This document shows, piece after piece, positions 1-14,134 of a DNA stretch of 64,000 bases. Positions within the stretch are counted from its first letter, which is position 1. Each line of letters starts with the position of its first letter. This DNA comes from Ovis canadensis (Eukaryota; Chordata; Mammalia; Artiodactyla; Bovidae): assembly GCF_042477335.2 (NCBI RefSeq), contig NC_091263.1, positions 67,388,501 to 67,452,500 on the forward strand. The letters are read 5' to 3'. The position numbers were made by a program, and so were the translations under genes. The notes under the pieces were generated by a model. The model was not told where the DNA came from. It worked only from the letters and a program-made list of their open reading frames with translations, and made no database searches.

Positions 1-426
1 CAGGAAATAGGGTTAGGAATAGAAGTCAGTCTGTGTAGTTGAGGTCCAAGTGCCTCTTTGGGCCTGACACTGCCGCTTTCCTATGTGGCCCTAGGCACTT
101 CTACCATCTTGGGCCAAGTAGAGCCTGGGAGAAACCATTGTGTGTCTTAAGGCCCCATGGTGCCCTCAACCCTGCTCCTCGGGGTGCCCCTGAGCTGCTC
201 TTTGGACCTGTACCCTGGACTTATCCTGTGGCCCCTGCAGGCAGATACCTTCCCTAAACCTGCTTCTTGGTACTGGGGAGTTGCTCCACCTTCTGAACAC
301 CTGGCTGGGGCTGCAGCCACACCTGTCTGTCCGTGGGGCCTCCACTCAGAAGCCTGACTGATAACAGCCTTGGAGCCTTGGCTAGGAAGAGAAGGCGGCC
401 TCTTGCTCACCTCCTCCTCCCACTCT

Positions 427-631
427 GTGAAAGTCGCTCAGTCGTGTCTGACTCTTTGCGACCCCATGGACTGTAGCCTGTGAGGCTCCTCTGTCCATGG
501 AATTCTCTAGGCCAGGCTACTGGAGTGGGTAGCCGTTCCCTTCTCCAGGGGATCTTCCCAACCCAGGGATCGAACCCAGCTCTCCCGCATTGCAGGCGGA
601 TTCTTTACCGTCTGAGCCACCAGGGAAGCTC
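427..631 (-). mobile_element. Bov-tA SINE
   Basis: Antisense copy: gtcgctcagtcgtgtctgac at the left, tgagccaccagggaagct (tRNA-derived head) at the right. It lies in the TMIE intron between exons 2 and 3, in the same orientation as the gene. Confidence 0.9.
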
Positions 632-899
632 TCCCACCCTAGCTGTGAAGAGAGTGGGGGTGGGGGTGGGGTGGAAGGGCACTTCCGGTGCTAGGAGAAG
701 CACATGCAAGACTGATGTCCTTGTCTCCCTTGGAGCCCCTATATCTGGGCGGGCCCTTGTGGTCAGCCCTGACCCCTGGGGGACCTCAGCCCAGGATAGC
801 TCCTGCTAGAACTTAAATGCCCTTGTAGCCTCTGAGCCAGGGTGCACTCAGTAAACATCTTAGAAGGTTTATCTGAGACCTGTGTGGAGGCTATTTTCT

Positions 900-1180
900 C
901 CCATGCCCGCCCCCACTGTACCTCTCTCCAGAATGCCTTGCTAGCTGCCTGACACAAACCGTCATCCATCCTACCCTTCTATAGCTTAGAGGACTCCTTC
1001 TCCACGAAGCCTTTACTGGGGGAGTGTGTTCTTTCCCTTTACTGCTGCGCCCCTCTCCTCCCTTTGGCCCGTGGGAACCTCTTTGTACCCTGGTGGCCTC
1101 TCCTATCCATTCGGCATTTCTCAGCCCCTCTTTTCTCAACTCTAGACCCCAACTCTGGAAGGACAGCTGAGAGGAGCATC
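900..1180 (+). repeat. Probable L2 fragment
   Basis: The pyrimidine-rich text (ccagaatgccttgctagctg; ggactccttctccacgaagc) resembles the old LINE L2 consensus (…aggaagccttccctgac). It is diverged. Confidence 0.4.
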
Positions 1181-1763
1181 CCAAACTGGCTTCTGTTGCA
1201 ACTTCACATCAAGCAACTCCCAGATCCAAGAGAGGAAGGGGGTGGGTCTCCTGTTCTTAACTGAGGTGGGTGTGAAGCATTCCAAGGAAATGGTATTTGA
1301 CGATGCTGGGTTTGCAGCCTGGGAGCCGCATCTGCTGGGCGTCTGGGGAGCTCTGGTGCTGAGCTGCAGCCAAGGGTGGCCTTGCTGGGGCCCCTGGGTG
1401 TGGGTGTTTTAAGCTGGCCAAGCTGCAGGAAAAGCACGAGGAGGCCAGTGATAGGGAAAAATGACACGTCTTCGTCCTGGTTCAGTGGAGTCCCCTGTAA
1501 TTACAGTAATTGCCATGTGGCTGCATCCCCCGTCGGGCAGAATACTTCAGGTCACCACCAGCCTGTCAGCCCTCCGCAGGGACTTTGTGTGGATTAGGAG
1601 GTGCCAGAAACCACAGAGGGCCTCCTGTGGGCGCCGGGCCTGCTTGCAGTGCCCGGAATTGCTGCTCTGAGCCCCTGGGGGGTGGTGCTGGGGGGGTAAC
1701 GGGGTGCTGTGCTCCCACTGTGGTGTGGCAGTGGCAGGGGGTAGTAGAGGGGGGCAGCTGCTA

Positions 1764-5181
<3,418 letters not shown>

Positions 5182-6724
5182 CTTCGCGCGCGCCGCGCTG
5201 CTCCGCCGCAGGTCGCAGGTCGGGGGAGCCGAGGGACGCCGGCAGGACTGCCTTGGCTGGGTGACTGCCCCTTGGGCAGCCGGCGCTCGGCGCTGGCGAT
5301 CTGGTCGCAGGCAGGCTGCGAGTGAGCATCATTTATTCATCGTCGGTGTCCGGTTCCCGGGCTGCCCGCCCCTGCATCACTCCGGGTGGAGGGCCCGCCC
5401 CCCTCTGGAGATCACACTCCAGACTCCCCATTCCCCGAATCCGACCAAGACCGACATGGGGCAGGAGTGGGTGGGAGGGGGGACAGGTTGGGGTCAGGTC
5501 CTTGGACAACAGGTTCCCCCCTTCCCTTCCCCACTCGGGCCTCAGTTTATTCATTTGGGACAAAGGGAGGGGCTGGAATCTGCTGATCTAGGAGGCCCTT
5601 CCCATTCTGACGTTCTGAATTTGAAAAACGGTACTGGACCCAGGTGGGGTGGGGAGTGGATGGCTTGGCAGGCAGGTTGCTATGGTGACAGGCGCTCAGG
5701 GATGTCCTGGGCTTTCTGGGCTGGCTTCCTGCCCAGAGGCAGCTCTGGTCACCCTGGACACCAGAGCAAGGGGGAGGGGGAGGGGGAACATGGGATTATA
5801 CGTCAGAGCAGCCAGCTGCGGGTGTGATAGAAGGTTCCTGAAGGAGCCAGCATCTGTGGCCCCACAGGACAGTGTGGGCTCCCCCTGAAAGGGCTGGAAG
5901 ACCATGTTCTGTTTCTGATTGATCCTCAGCATCTGCCCCAGCCTGAGCTCTGACTCTCACTCCCATCAGAGCCATGACCCTGACCTCACACTGAACCTGG
6001 CCCACACTGCACTCTGGTCCTAACCTTAGAGTGAGCCTGACAACCCAGGGATTCAAGGAGGACTGGAGGAGCTGTGGAGACCTGGGGAGGACTTTGGAAG
6101 AGCAGTGGGGAGGCCTGTGACAGGGAGATTCCTCTGGTCCATCCTCCCTCTTCTCTCTTTCCTTCTTTCATGTTTTTATTAATCTCCCTGCTGAGCGCTA
6201 GAGAAGCAGACAGGTGTTAGATCCTTGCATTCCTCATCCCCAAGGACACCAGTGGAGACCTGTGCAGGCTGCGGTGCTTTGGGCCTTGGGCCTGCTGTTA
6301 GAACTGGGAACCCTGTAGATCCAGAGTCTTTTATGGCTCCTGCCTGTGGTGCCATGTAGATGGGCAAGGACCAAGGCAGGCTGCAGCAGAGAGGAGAGGG
6401 CCAGCTGTAGATACCTCCAGGCCTCAGGGCTGGGACATGCAGGGCAGGCAGGGAAGTGGGAAAGCAAGCAGTGAACCATGAGGGCTGTCCCGAGGGGTCC
6501 ATCGAGAAGACCCTTGACAGTGGCTGGCAAAGTCTGGGGACTGAGTAGGCCGGGTCACCTCGTCCTCCCTGGGTTTTGCCCTGATCAAGCAAACAGAAAC
6601 TTCACTGAAGCCCAAACCACTTGCTGTAGCTCTCTGCCCACCATTTTGACCAGCTAAGGAGGTTACCCTTGGGACATGAAGTCAGAGAAGCCTTGGTTGG
6701 ATTGGGCTGAGGTTAGTGAGCCTA

Positions 6725-6850
6725 ACAGTGGCCTTGGGTAAACCGTTACTCCTCTCTGCTTCGATGTCCTCATCTAAGGAATGGAGAGAGCAAAACTCTC
6801 ATCCCAGGGCTGATGGGAGGATTATATGATCTAACAATTGCGGGAGTGAT
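6725..6850 (+). repeat. MIR SINE
   Basis: ggccttgggtaaaccgttac, then tcctcatctaaggaatggag and ggaggattatatgatctaac. Confidence 0.6.
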
Positions 6851-7204
6851 GAGTACAATCTGGCTTGCCTTGATGGGATGGCTCAGCCCAGGAGGGAAGG
6901 GTGTCATTGCTTCTTTCCATCCAAAAAGTAGGGAAAGCCCAGTGAAGAAATCTGAAAGGGAATACAATCATGTGTGTCCCTGAGATGGCCACTGCTCCAA
7001 GTGGGCTCTACCTCTCCTCAGGCTGTTGAATACAGCTGAAATCTCACTGTATGCCATTTATCAATATACCTTTTTTCCCAGAGGTTGTTCCCAGTACAAC
7101 ATTTTAGATCCCCACCTTCCCTAAACACAGTGTCAGTACTGTCATGCAGGTTTCAAGTCAAACGGACTTAAAATAACAATGTGGACCCGAAGGGTTAGTG
7201 TAGT

Positions 7205-7438
7205 TTTAAGCTTTAATAACCTCAGAAGTATAAAGCTATGAAGTTACAAGAGACTCCATTTGAAAGTTTACTTAAAGTTCCTTTTCTGCCTCTGAAGATG
7301 GCAAAACATGACCAAAAATTAGTTATCCAAAGTTCACGATGAAATCAGCTTAAAGAAGATATAAGTGATGAAACTTTCAAATTGTTTTTTATAAGTTTGA
7401 GCTTTATATGTTATAACTTCTGAAGTTGTTAAAGCTTG
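7205..7438. repeat. Imperfect long palindrome, about 235 bp
   Basis: The left arm (about 7205-7275) contains taagctttaataacctcaga and ccatttgaaagttta. The complement of the right arm (about 7365-7438) reads caagctttaacaacttcaga and caatttgaaagtttc in the same order, with small gaps. A loop of about 90 nt separates them. It is AT-rich and intergenic, between TMIE and ALS2CL. Confidence 0.7.
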
Positions 7439-7469
7439 AAATGAACACTTCTGGGTCAGACTTTGGGTC

Positions 7470-7620
7470 ATGTTCCTATTGACAGCTGGGAGCCTTCAGT
7501 GGGTTAGTGAATCTCTCTAAGCTTCAACCCTTCATCTGTAAAATGGGTATAACTGCAGTATCGTGGCAACCGCACATTACAGACCTTCAGTAAATGCAAG
7601 TCATTATCATATGGCTATCA
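7470..7620 (+). repeat. MIR SINE
   Basis: Text gtgaatctctctaagcttca and cttcatctgtaaaatgggta, then gtaaatgcaagtcattatca. It directly follows the palindrome. Confidence 0.7.
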
Positions 7621-7665
7621 TTGTTAAAGGCAGTCTGAAATTACACTGTATAAAACCCATCTCAA

Positions 7666-7767
7666 GGGAATTCCCTGGTGGTCTCTGTGCTTCCACTGTG
7701 GGATGCACACATTCAATCTCTGTGGTGCAGGCAGAAAAAACAAAACCCAAAACCAAACAAAAATCCT
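7666..7767 (+). mobile_element. CHR-type tRNA-derived SINE
   Basis: Starts gggaattccctggtggtctc and ends in an A-rich tail (aaaaaacaaaacccaaaacc). It resembles cetartiodactyl CHR SINEs. Confidence 0.7.
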
Positions 7768-9616
7768 CAGCTATACTTTATTCAGTCAGTTCCCTGTTCT
7801 CGAATACTTGTGTGTTTCCAGTTCTCCAATGTTAAACACCATAGTGAGAGGAACATCCTGAAAGTTAAAGCCTTTTCCACTTTTTTACTCCTCTCCTCTG
7901 CTTACTTGTGAGAATTGAAGCCCAGGGAGAGGTTGTCTCCTACCTAAGGTCACTCAGGAACTGGGGCCTCAAACTCAGTTTTCAGCTTGTAATCCAGTGA
8001 GCTCTGCTCACTGTTCAGTACTGTTTCTACTTCTTCTGAGGGGCCACACATACTCCTATGCTCCACTCCCAGTTGGGCCCATCAGGTCTGGGGAAACAGA
8101 GCTCTGGACCCCTAAGCTCTCCAGCTTGGCTCCCCTGAAAGATAGTGTCCCCCTATACATGGTGGCATAAATGCTGGCCTGCAGAAACCTGTTTGTCCCT
8201 TGCGTATTATTTTTAGCTCCTGCGGGTTTCCTGTAGGGATCCAGCCCAGCCTCCAGGGCCTCTGGGTTGGAAGCTGTGGGCAGTCATTTGGCAGTGGTCA
8301 GGGGACCCTGCAGACATTCTCTTCTGGAGTCTGAAACCGCAGAGTTCAAAGTTCAGCTCCAGGGAAGCAGCAGGTAGGAAGGGAGGATCCCTCTAGTCAC
8401 AGAGCCAGGCTGAGATCCAGTGCGTCTTGGACTCAGCCTAGGCTGGTGTGGGGGCTGGGTGGCTGAGGCCTGTGACACAGTGGCTGGGGCCTGTTGGGAG
8501 CTGGCAGCCTCTGATCTTGTTGGCCTTGGGCCTGGCCCAAAATAGCTCTGGGGCTGAGCCGGGCCTGGGTGAGATCTGTGTGTTCATCAGCATTTACTTG
8601 TGTCCAGGGGCACTCGAGTACATGGGAGTACACAAGTACTCTACACTGACCTCTCTGCGTGCATGGGTCTGAGTCTCAATGTGTGTTCCGTGGAGCAGTG
8701 TATGAATCTGCACACATGTTCCCATGGACAGAGCTGCCACCCAAGTTGTGCAACACAGAAGCCCTGCCAGTGGATTCAGTAGCAGATGGGTCAATGGGAC
8801 ACAAGTGAATGTACTGTGGAACCGCGCGTGTAGAGTGGAAGTTCAGGTGGGTATGTGCACATCTGTGATGGGATTGGGTAAGCGCCTTGGGCTGTACTGC
8901 AGGCGGCAAAGAGCAGGTGGACCCAGTGGAAGCCGTCTTTGGGGCACTACCAGGGCACTTCAAATTACCCACGACCCTGGAAGGAAGGCTGGGCAGATCT
9001 TGCCCCATTTATGAGACAGTAAACCTGGGCTTGGGAATGCCTGTGATGTTATCCAATGAGTGGGGAGTGAGTGAGGGAAGACTAGCCGGCATCCTTTCTT
9101 CATTTCCACTTCCTGTCTCTGGAGGGGGGCCTCTTGACCTCAAGTTTTGTCAGTAACACGGTTATCCCCTAGAATCCTCATGCCGCAGGAAGTGATTGGA
9201 GGATCCAGAGGAAGACAGCGGGCTACTTTGTTACAGGCTTGAACCGTGGGTCCTCCCCCTCCCAGGAGGTCCTCCAGGACAAGGCTTCTGGCTGCCTTTC
9301 CCAAGGTCTCAGGCCCTGGCGCGCAGACAACCACTGGCTGACTTCACGGTCTACCGGGCTATGTTAAGAGTCGGGAGTGGGGGCAGGAGACTTCCCCAAG
9401 GTCATTCAGACACGAGTGGAGGCTGGCCAAGGACATCCTGCCCACCAGGAGCAGCCTCGGTTTACCCTCCTCTCGGCCACAGGTTTCAGGAACCCATCCG
9501 GTGCACCTAGGTCCGTAGGGCATCAGAATGGCGGGGCAGTGGGGCGGGACGCAGATGCGTGGAACAGGGAAAGACCCCTCCAGGATGTTTCCTAAGGCGT
9601 AGCTGGCCTCTCCTGA

Positions 9617-9658
9617 GCGTGTGTGTGTGTGTGTGTGTGCGCGCGCGCGCGTGTGTGT
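9617..9658. repeat. Alternating GT/GC dinucleotide tract
   Basis: A 42-bp uninterrupted purine-pyrimidine alternation: (GT)10, then (GC)6, then (GT)4. Such tracts favour Z-DNA. It lies about 210 bp upstream of the ALS2CL GC-box cluster. Confidence 0.85.
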
Positions 9659-9839
9659 TGGCTGGGGCGGGCAATCAAGTTCCCACCTTCTCTCCTCCTC
9701 CTCCCACCCCGACTGCGTCCCAGACCCTAGAGGACGCCAAACTGAGACCTCAGGAGAGGCCTCGTGCGAGGGGCAGACTGACGCCACTTCCCGCCTCCTC
9801 CCTGCGGATCCCCGTCCTGGACCACGAGCAACATCCCAA

Positions 9840-10130
9840 GGCCGGTTGGAGGCAGGGGAGGCGGAGCTGCCTTCGGGGGCGGGGGCGGGCAGGAGTGGGC
9901 GGGGCCGGCGAGGGGGCGGGGCCGGCGGGGGGCTGGCGTCCGCGAGCAAGCAACCGCAGCGCGCTCCCCCGCGTGGGTTCCCGCGCCTCGCAGGTAAGGG
10001 CGGGGTGGAGGTCGCGCGTCTGGGGCAGAGCCCTTTTGCTGTCCCGTCTCCTCGCTCCAGGTGAGACTTTCGTCTCCGCGGCCCCTTGGGCCGCCGCGCG
10101 CCGCTCCTCCACTACTGCTCGGTCCCCAAC
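9840..10130 (+). promoter_or_regulatory. ALS2CL: ALS2CL CpG-island promoter with GC boxes
   Basis: A GC-rich island carries several Sp1-type GC boxes: tandem GGGGGCGGGGGCGGGC at 9875-9890, GTGGGCGGGGCC at 9896-9907 and GGGGGCGGGGCC at 9912-9923. There is no TATA box. It precedes a strong donor at 9993/9994 and faces away from the TMIE promoter 4.7 kb to the left. Promoter function is inferred from composition and position. Confidence 0.6.
9930..9993 (+). other. ALS2CL: Probable non-coding first exon of ALS2CL (5' UTR)
   Basis: A good splice donor, CTCGCAG|GTAAGG, sits at 9993/9994 just after the GC boxes. The first coding exon begins at an acceptor (CCACAG, exon from 14113), so an upstream non-coding exon is needed. 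The 5' limit is a guess. The resulting first intron would be 4.1 kb. Confidence 0.5.
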
Positions 10131-10833
10131 AGCTCTCACGCTCGCTCGGGGCCCGTCAGAGTTTGTCCGAAGGCCCCTCCCTCTCAGCGGGGTTCAGCTT
10201 CGTCCTCCCTGCCCCTTGGTCACCCTGTCACCATGGGACAGCCTCCCTGGTCCCGTGCCTGACAAGAGGGCAGTGCCCAGGGGCTTGGCCTGGGCTGTGG
10301 GGCGACCTCGTGGGCAGCACCCAGCTTGAGGGACTTGGCGCCAGGAGGTGACGCAGTCTAGTGTTGCCACAGGGAGAATGGCATGGGCAAACGCCTGGTG
10401 ACTGGAACAAGAGCCCATGTTTGGGAAATTCCAGTGACTGCGTGTGCCTGGCCAGGGAGAGGAAGGAAGGCTGTGAAAAAAATGCCACCAGGGAGATCGG
10501 GAGGGTGAGGGGTGGGGTCTAGGACAAGGTGCCTGGAGCCACTGAGGCCCAGAGGAAGGGTGTGGGGGGGAGGCCCAGGTGGAGACTGGGACCTGTCAGC
10601 TGTGACAGCTCAGCGCCCCCTCCCTCGGGCAGCTCCTCCCTCCTCTCTCTGTCTACCGCCCCAGCTTGCTGGATAATCAAGGGGGTTCCAAGGCAGCCCA
10701 GGAAAAAGCCTCCGCAGCAGGCAGCACTTCCTTGCTGACCGAGAAATCATAGACAGGGTGTGGCCAAGGGGCCTGAGGGGCCAGGCCTTGGAGAAGGTAG
10801 GGGAGAAAGGGACCCAGCGTGGACAGAGGCCAA

Positions 10834-10839
<6 letters not shown>

Positions 10840-10900
<61 letters not shown>
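10840..10900. repeat. (GA)30 microsatellite in ALS2CL intron 1
   Basis: An uninterrupted 61-nt GA run followed by CGAGCGAGC. This homopurine tract is likely length-polymorphic. Confidence 0.95.
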
Positions 10901-10909
<9 letters not shown>

Positions 10910-11777
10910 ACAAGCGAGCCAGAGAGTGAGCTAGCCGGTCTGGCTGCTGGCTAGATAGCTGCAAGGACCGGCAGCTGACTCACCTGGGCATGCCAAGACT
11001 AGCCAGTCTGCCCTCACCCTGCCCCATGGTGACCATGAAAGCCGCCTGGGGAGCCTAGGTATTTGCTGTGTGCCCTGAGGTGAGTCGCCCAGCCTTTCTG
11101 AACTGCCTAGCTCAAGTGAGCTTCATGGGACTGGGAGCTGGAGGCCTGGGTCTGAGCCATGTATGTGCTCTATAGTTAGTGTCTTTGGGCCCTCCCATTC
11201 CTTCCTGGGCCTCAGTTTCCCCATATGTACCTCCTGTGCAGACTCCTGAGGAACCTTAGAACTGAATGGAGTGAGAGGGTAAGAAGGCCATGCCCTTAAC
11301 CAGCGAGCCGTAGCTTGGTGATGGGACTGCTGTTTGAGGGAGGAGACTCCTGCTGGATCCCTGTGGTGTTAGGTTCAGCACCTCTTTCTCCTTCCTCGTA
11401 CACACTTAGGTACACTCATACCTGGCCTGGGTCCTGCCCTCACATTTCATTGCCCCTGGGATGAAGCCTGGGAGCTTCCTAGCCTGGGAGCAGAGGCTCT
11501 CAGGACTACCAGACCAGATGCTTAGCCCCAAATGCAGTTTTCTCCCCACCCACCACCTCACCAACAATGCTTAGCCTCTGGCCTTTCCTTTGGGCAGTGT
11601 GACTCAAAGGTAGGAGATCCTTCTGGGGCCACAGACCTGGAAGGGTCCCAGAATAGTGTTGCCAGTCTGGGTCTGTAATACTCAGCTCCAGGGGCCCCAG
11701 GCTGCACTGAGAGGTAAGGGAAGCTGAGAAACAGCTCCCCATACTCAGAGGAGCTCCCTTCCATCAGTTTATCTATT

Positions 11778-11989
11778 CTGAAAGTGTTGGTCACTCGGTC
11801 ATGTCTGATTCTTTGCAACTCCATGGACTGTATCCTGCCAGGCTCCTCTGTTCATGGAATTCTCCAGGGTAGAATACTGGGGTGGGTTGCCATTCGCTTC
11901 TCCAGGGGATCTTCCCGACCAAGGGACTGAACCTGGGTCACCTGCATTGCAGGCAGATTCTTTACTGTCTGAGCCACCAGCGAAGCTCC
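11778..11989 (-). mobile_element. Bov-tA SINE in ALS2CL intron 1
   Basis: Antisense copy running from ggtcactcggtcatgtctga to gtctgagccaccagcgaagc, moderately diverged. Confidence 0.9.
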
Positions 11990-13419
11990 TTTATCCTTTC
12001 TAGGGAAGACTAACAAAGCTGTGATTTAGTCAGAGTAAAAAGCTATGATTTAGTCTTCTCCATTTCATAGAGAAGGTGATTGAGGCCCAGAGATGAGTAA
12101 GGCTCTGGATAAGCTGGGAAATGGCCAAGACTGGGCAGAGGTCAGAAGGGGGCCTGTGGGAGTTGCTGAGGTGTGAGCCACGCGTCCAGGGCTGGGTAGC
12201 AACTGCCAGCCCCATGTGGCAAGGGGAGGAAACCGAGGGGGAGAGGAGCATCTCAAATGTGGCATTGGCTGGGGTGGGCCCCCAAAAGTATCTGAGATCT
12301 GATGTTCAAGGCCTCCCAACAGTGGGTTACTTGCTGCAGGTTCCCAGCTCACCCTAATCTGGTCTCTAGTCGGTTCCTCCTATCTTAACCACACCTTCCT
12401 CCCTTCACTTTTAGCCAGTGTCCTCACCTGCCAGCTCTGACCCTGACAGACTGCCAGCTAAGGTTGGAAAGGTCACCTTCCAAAGGGTCTTTCCATTCCA
12501 CCAGTTTCTGGAGATGTGGGTGAGAGTCAGATGGGCCCAGGCGACACTTGCTGCACCTCTGACTCCTAGGCTGGGGTCGCTTGGTCTGTCTGAATTGATT
12601 TGGAGCAACCTTCCCCTAGTCCTCCAAAGCAGGCTGGGGCTGCTGCAGGGCCAGCAGAAAGAGAAGAAGGCTGCAGCTGGGTGTCCAGTCATTTCTCCTT
12701 CCTGCCTCTCCCTCCCAAGGCCTCACCCTCCTGAAACAACAACAGCAGGAAAGGTGGGGCAGGAATGCCTGGGCCCGTGGCCAGAGTTCTGAGACAGTTG
12801 CCTCACTTTGTTGCCCCAGAGCCAATTCCCTGGGAATCATAGGCTCTGCCAAGGGCCTGGAATACCCTTCAGTGTCTTTGGGGCTGGGTGAGGGGTGGAG
12901 GTGATGAGACCCAGACCCTTTCCCGTTTGGTCTTTTGGGTCTGTCAGCATTGTCTCAAATTATGTCTCTAGTTCCACCCGGGTCAACCAACTCAGAGTGT
13001 CAGAGTTGGAGAGAGGCTGAGTCTGAGAGTCTGGGGTTAAAAGAGTATTTAATTTTCAATCCTAAGATGTATAGTCATGAAATCTGGGCAGATGACCTCA
13101 TTTGCCAGGTCTGGTAGGAGAGGGCTGTGTCTGATTGGAGGCTGCAGCCTGGTTATGGCGGTGGGTTTGAACCTAGGCCCTTTGCTTCCTCTCTCTTCAG
13201 TCAGGAGGCTCCTTTCTCAGGTGATCCTGCCTTGGTGAGTCCCTCTCTCCAGAGCAGGAGGTACAAAGACCTGCTCATCCCCAAAGCCCCCACATGTGGA
13301 GTAGGACCCGTCCTGCAGGATCAGCCAGGTGGGGAGCCTGGAGGGGCTGGCTCCTGCCCACACTGACCTCACCCTCTCACAGCTTGGCGTCTTCTTGTCT
13401 GTAGCTGTCACCAAGTCTG

Positions 13420-13665
13420 TGTCCCCAAGTCTGATGTTGAATATCACCACTCCCCTACTCTGAGCCCCTCCATGGCTCCTCTGTCAGCCACTTAGGCAGC
13501 TCTTGGTGGGCCCCCTGCCGAGCCTGGGTCTTCATGCTATCGAGCCTTTGCGCTCATGGTTCCCTCACCTGCATGCCTTGTCCTCTCTGCCTCTTTTATT
13601 TCCTGTTCATCCTTCATGCTCCAGTAGGCAGTTCCCTACATCCCCCAGACCTCTTTTTGTTTATA
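13420..13665 (+). repeat. Probable L2 fragment in ALS2CL intron 1
   Basis: Text such as cgagcctttgcgctcatggt, ctcacctgcatgccttgtcc and ctgttcatccttcatgctcc follows the L2 3' region. Confidence 0.55.
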
Positions 13666-14134
13666 AGGCAAGACAGGGGGTCCTGAGTCATGACCTTGAG
13701 AAAAAAGCTGTGTCCTTCTGACAATATCCTTGTTTCCAGAGACTCTGTGGAGAGGGGGCTAGGTCAGATCACTACTAGATGTTACTCTGAGCCCTTGGGA
13801 ACCATGGTGGGTGTTTGAGCAGGGGAATGAACAAGCCAGAGGGCTTAAGGAACATCTGCCTTTTGGGTAAAAAAAGATGTTTCTTTTGGTAATTCTGAAC
13901 CCTCTCTACTACTCCTTCGGGCTCCCCTCAACTGGGTCCAAGTAGAGCATAAGCAGGAGTCACTGGTCTGTTTAGAACTCCCCTTTGGGGTGACCTGGGC
14001 TCCCTGCTCAGTTCTGAGGCGGGGTGGTCATGGGCCTTGCTTTCGGGCATCTGGCCTGAGAGGAGCACTGACTGTGCTCTCACAGCGGCTCTAATCTGGG
14101 CTCTGTCCACAGGCCTGAGTCTGGCACCCTGGCC

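Larger units (their letters stand above)
5400..9600. other. TMIE-ALS2CL intergenic stretch, no gene seen
   Basis: Apart from the MIRs, the CHR SINE and the palindrome listed separately, I see no supported exon, RNA gene or conserved frame here. The 8.4-8.9 kb part is GT-rich and low in complexity. Confidence 0.6.

Noticed and set aside
1-1760. TMIE exons 3 and 4
   Set aside because: The conserved basic tail sequence was not found on the minus strand, so these exons are taken to lie outside the window.
9559-10329. 256-codon plus-strand open frame across the ALS2CL promoter
   Set aside because: It lies in a CpG island where stop codons are rare, runs through the GC boxes and a dinucleotide repeat, and has no recognisable protein.
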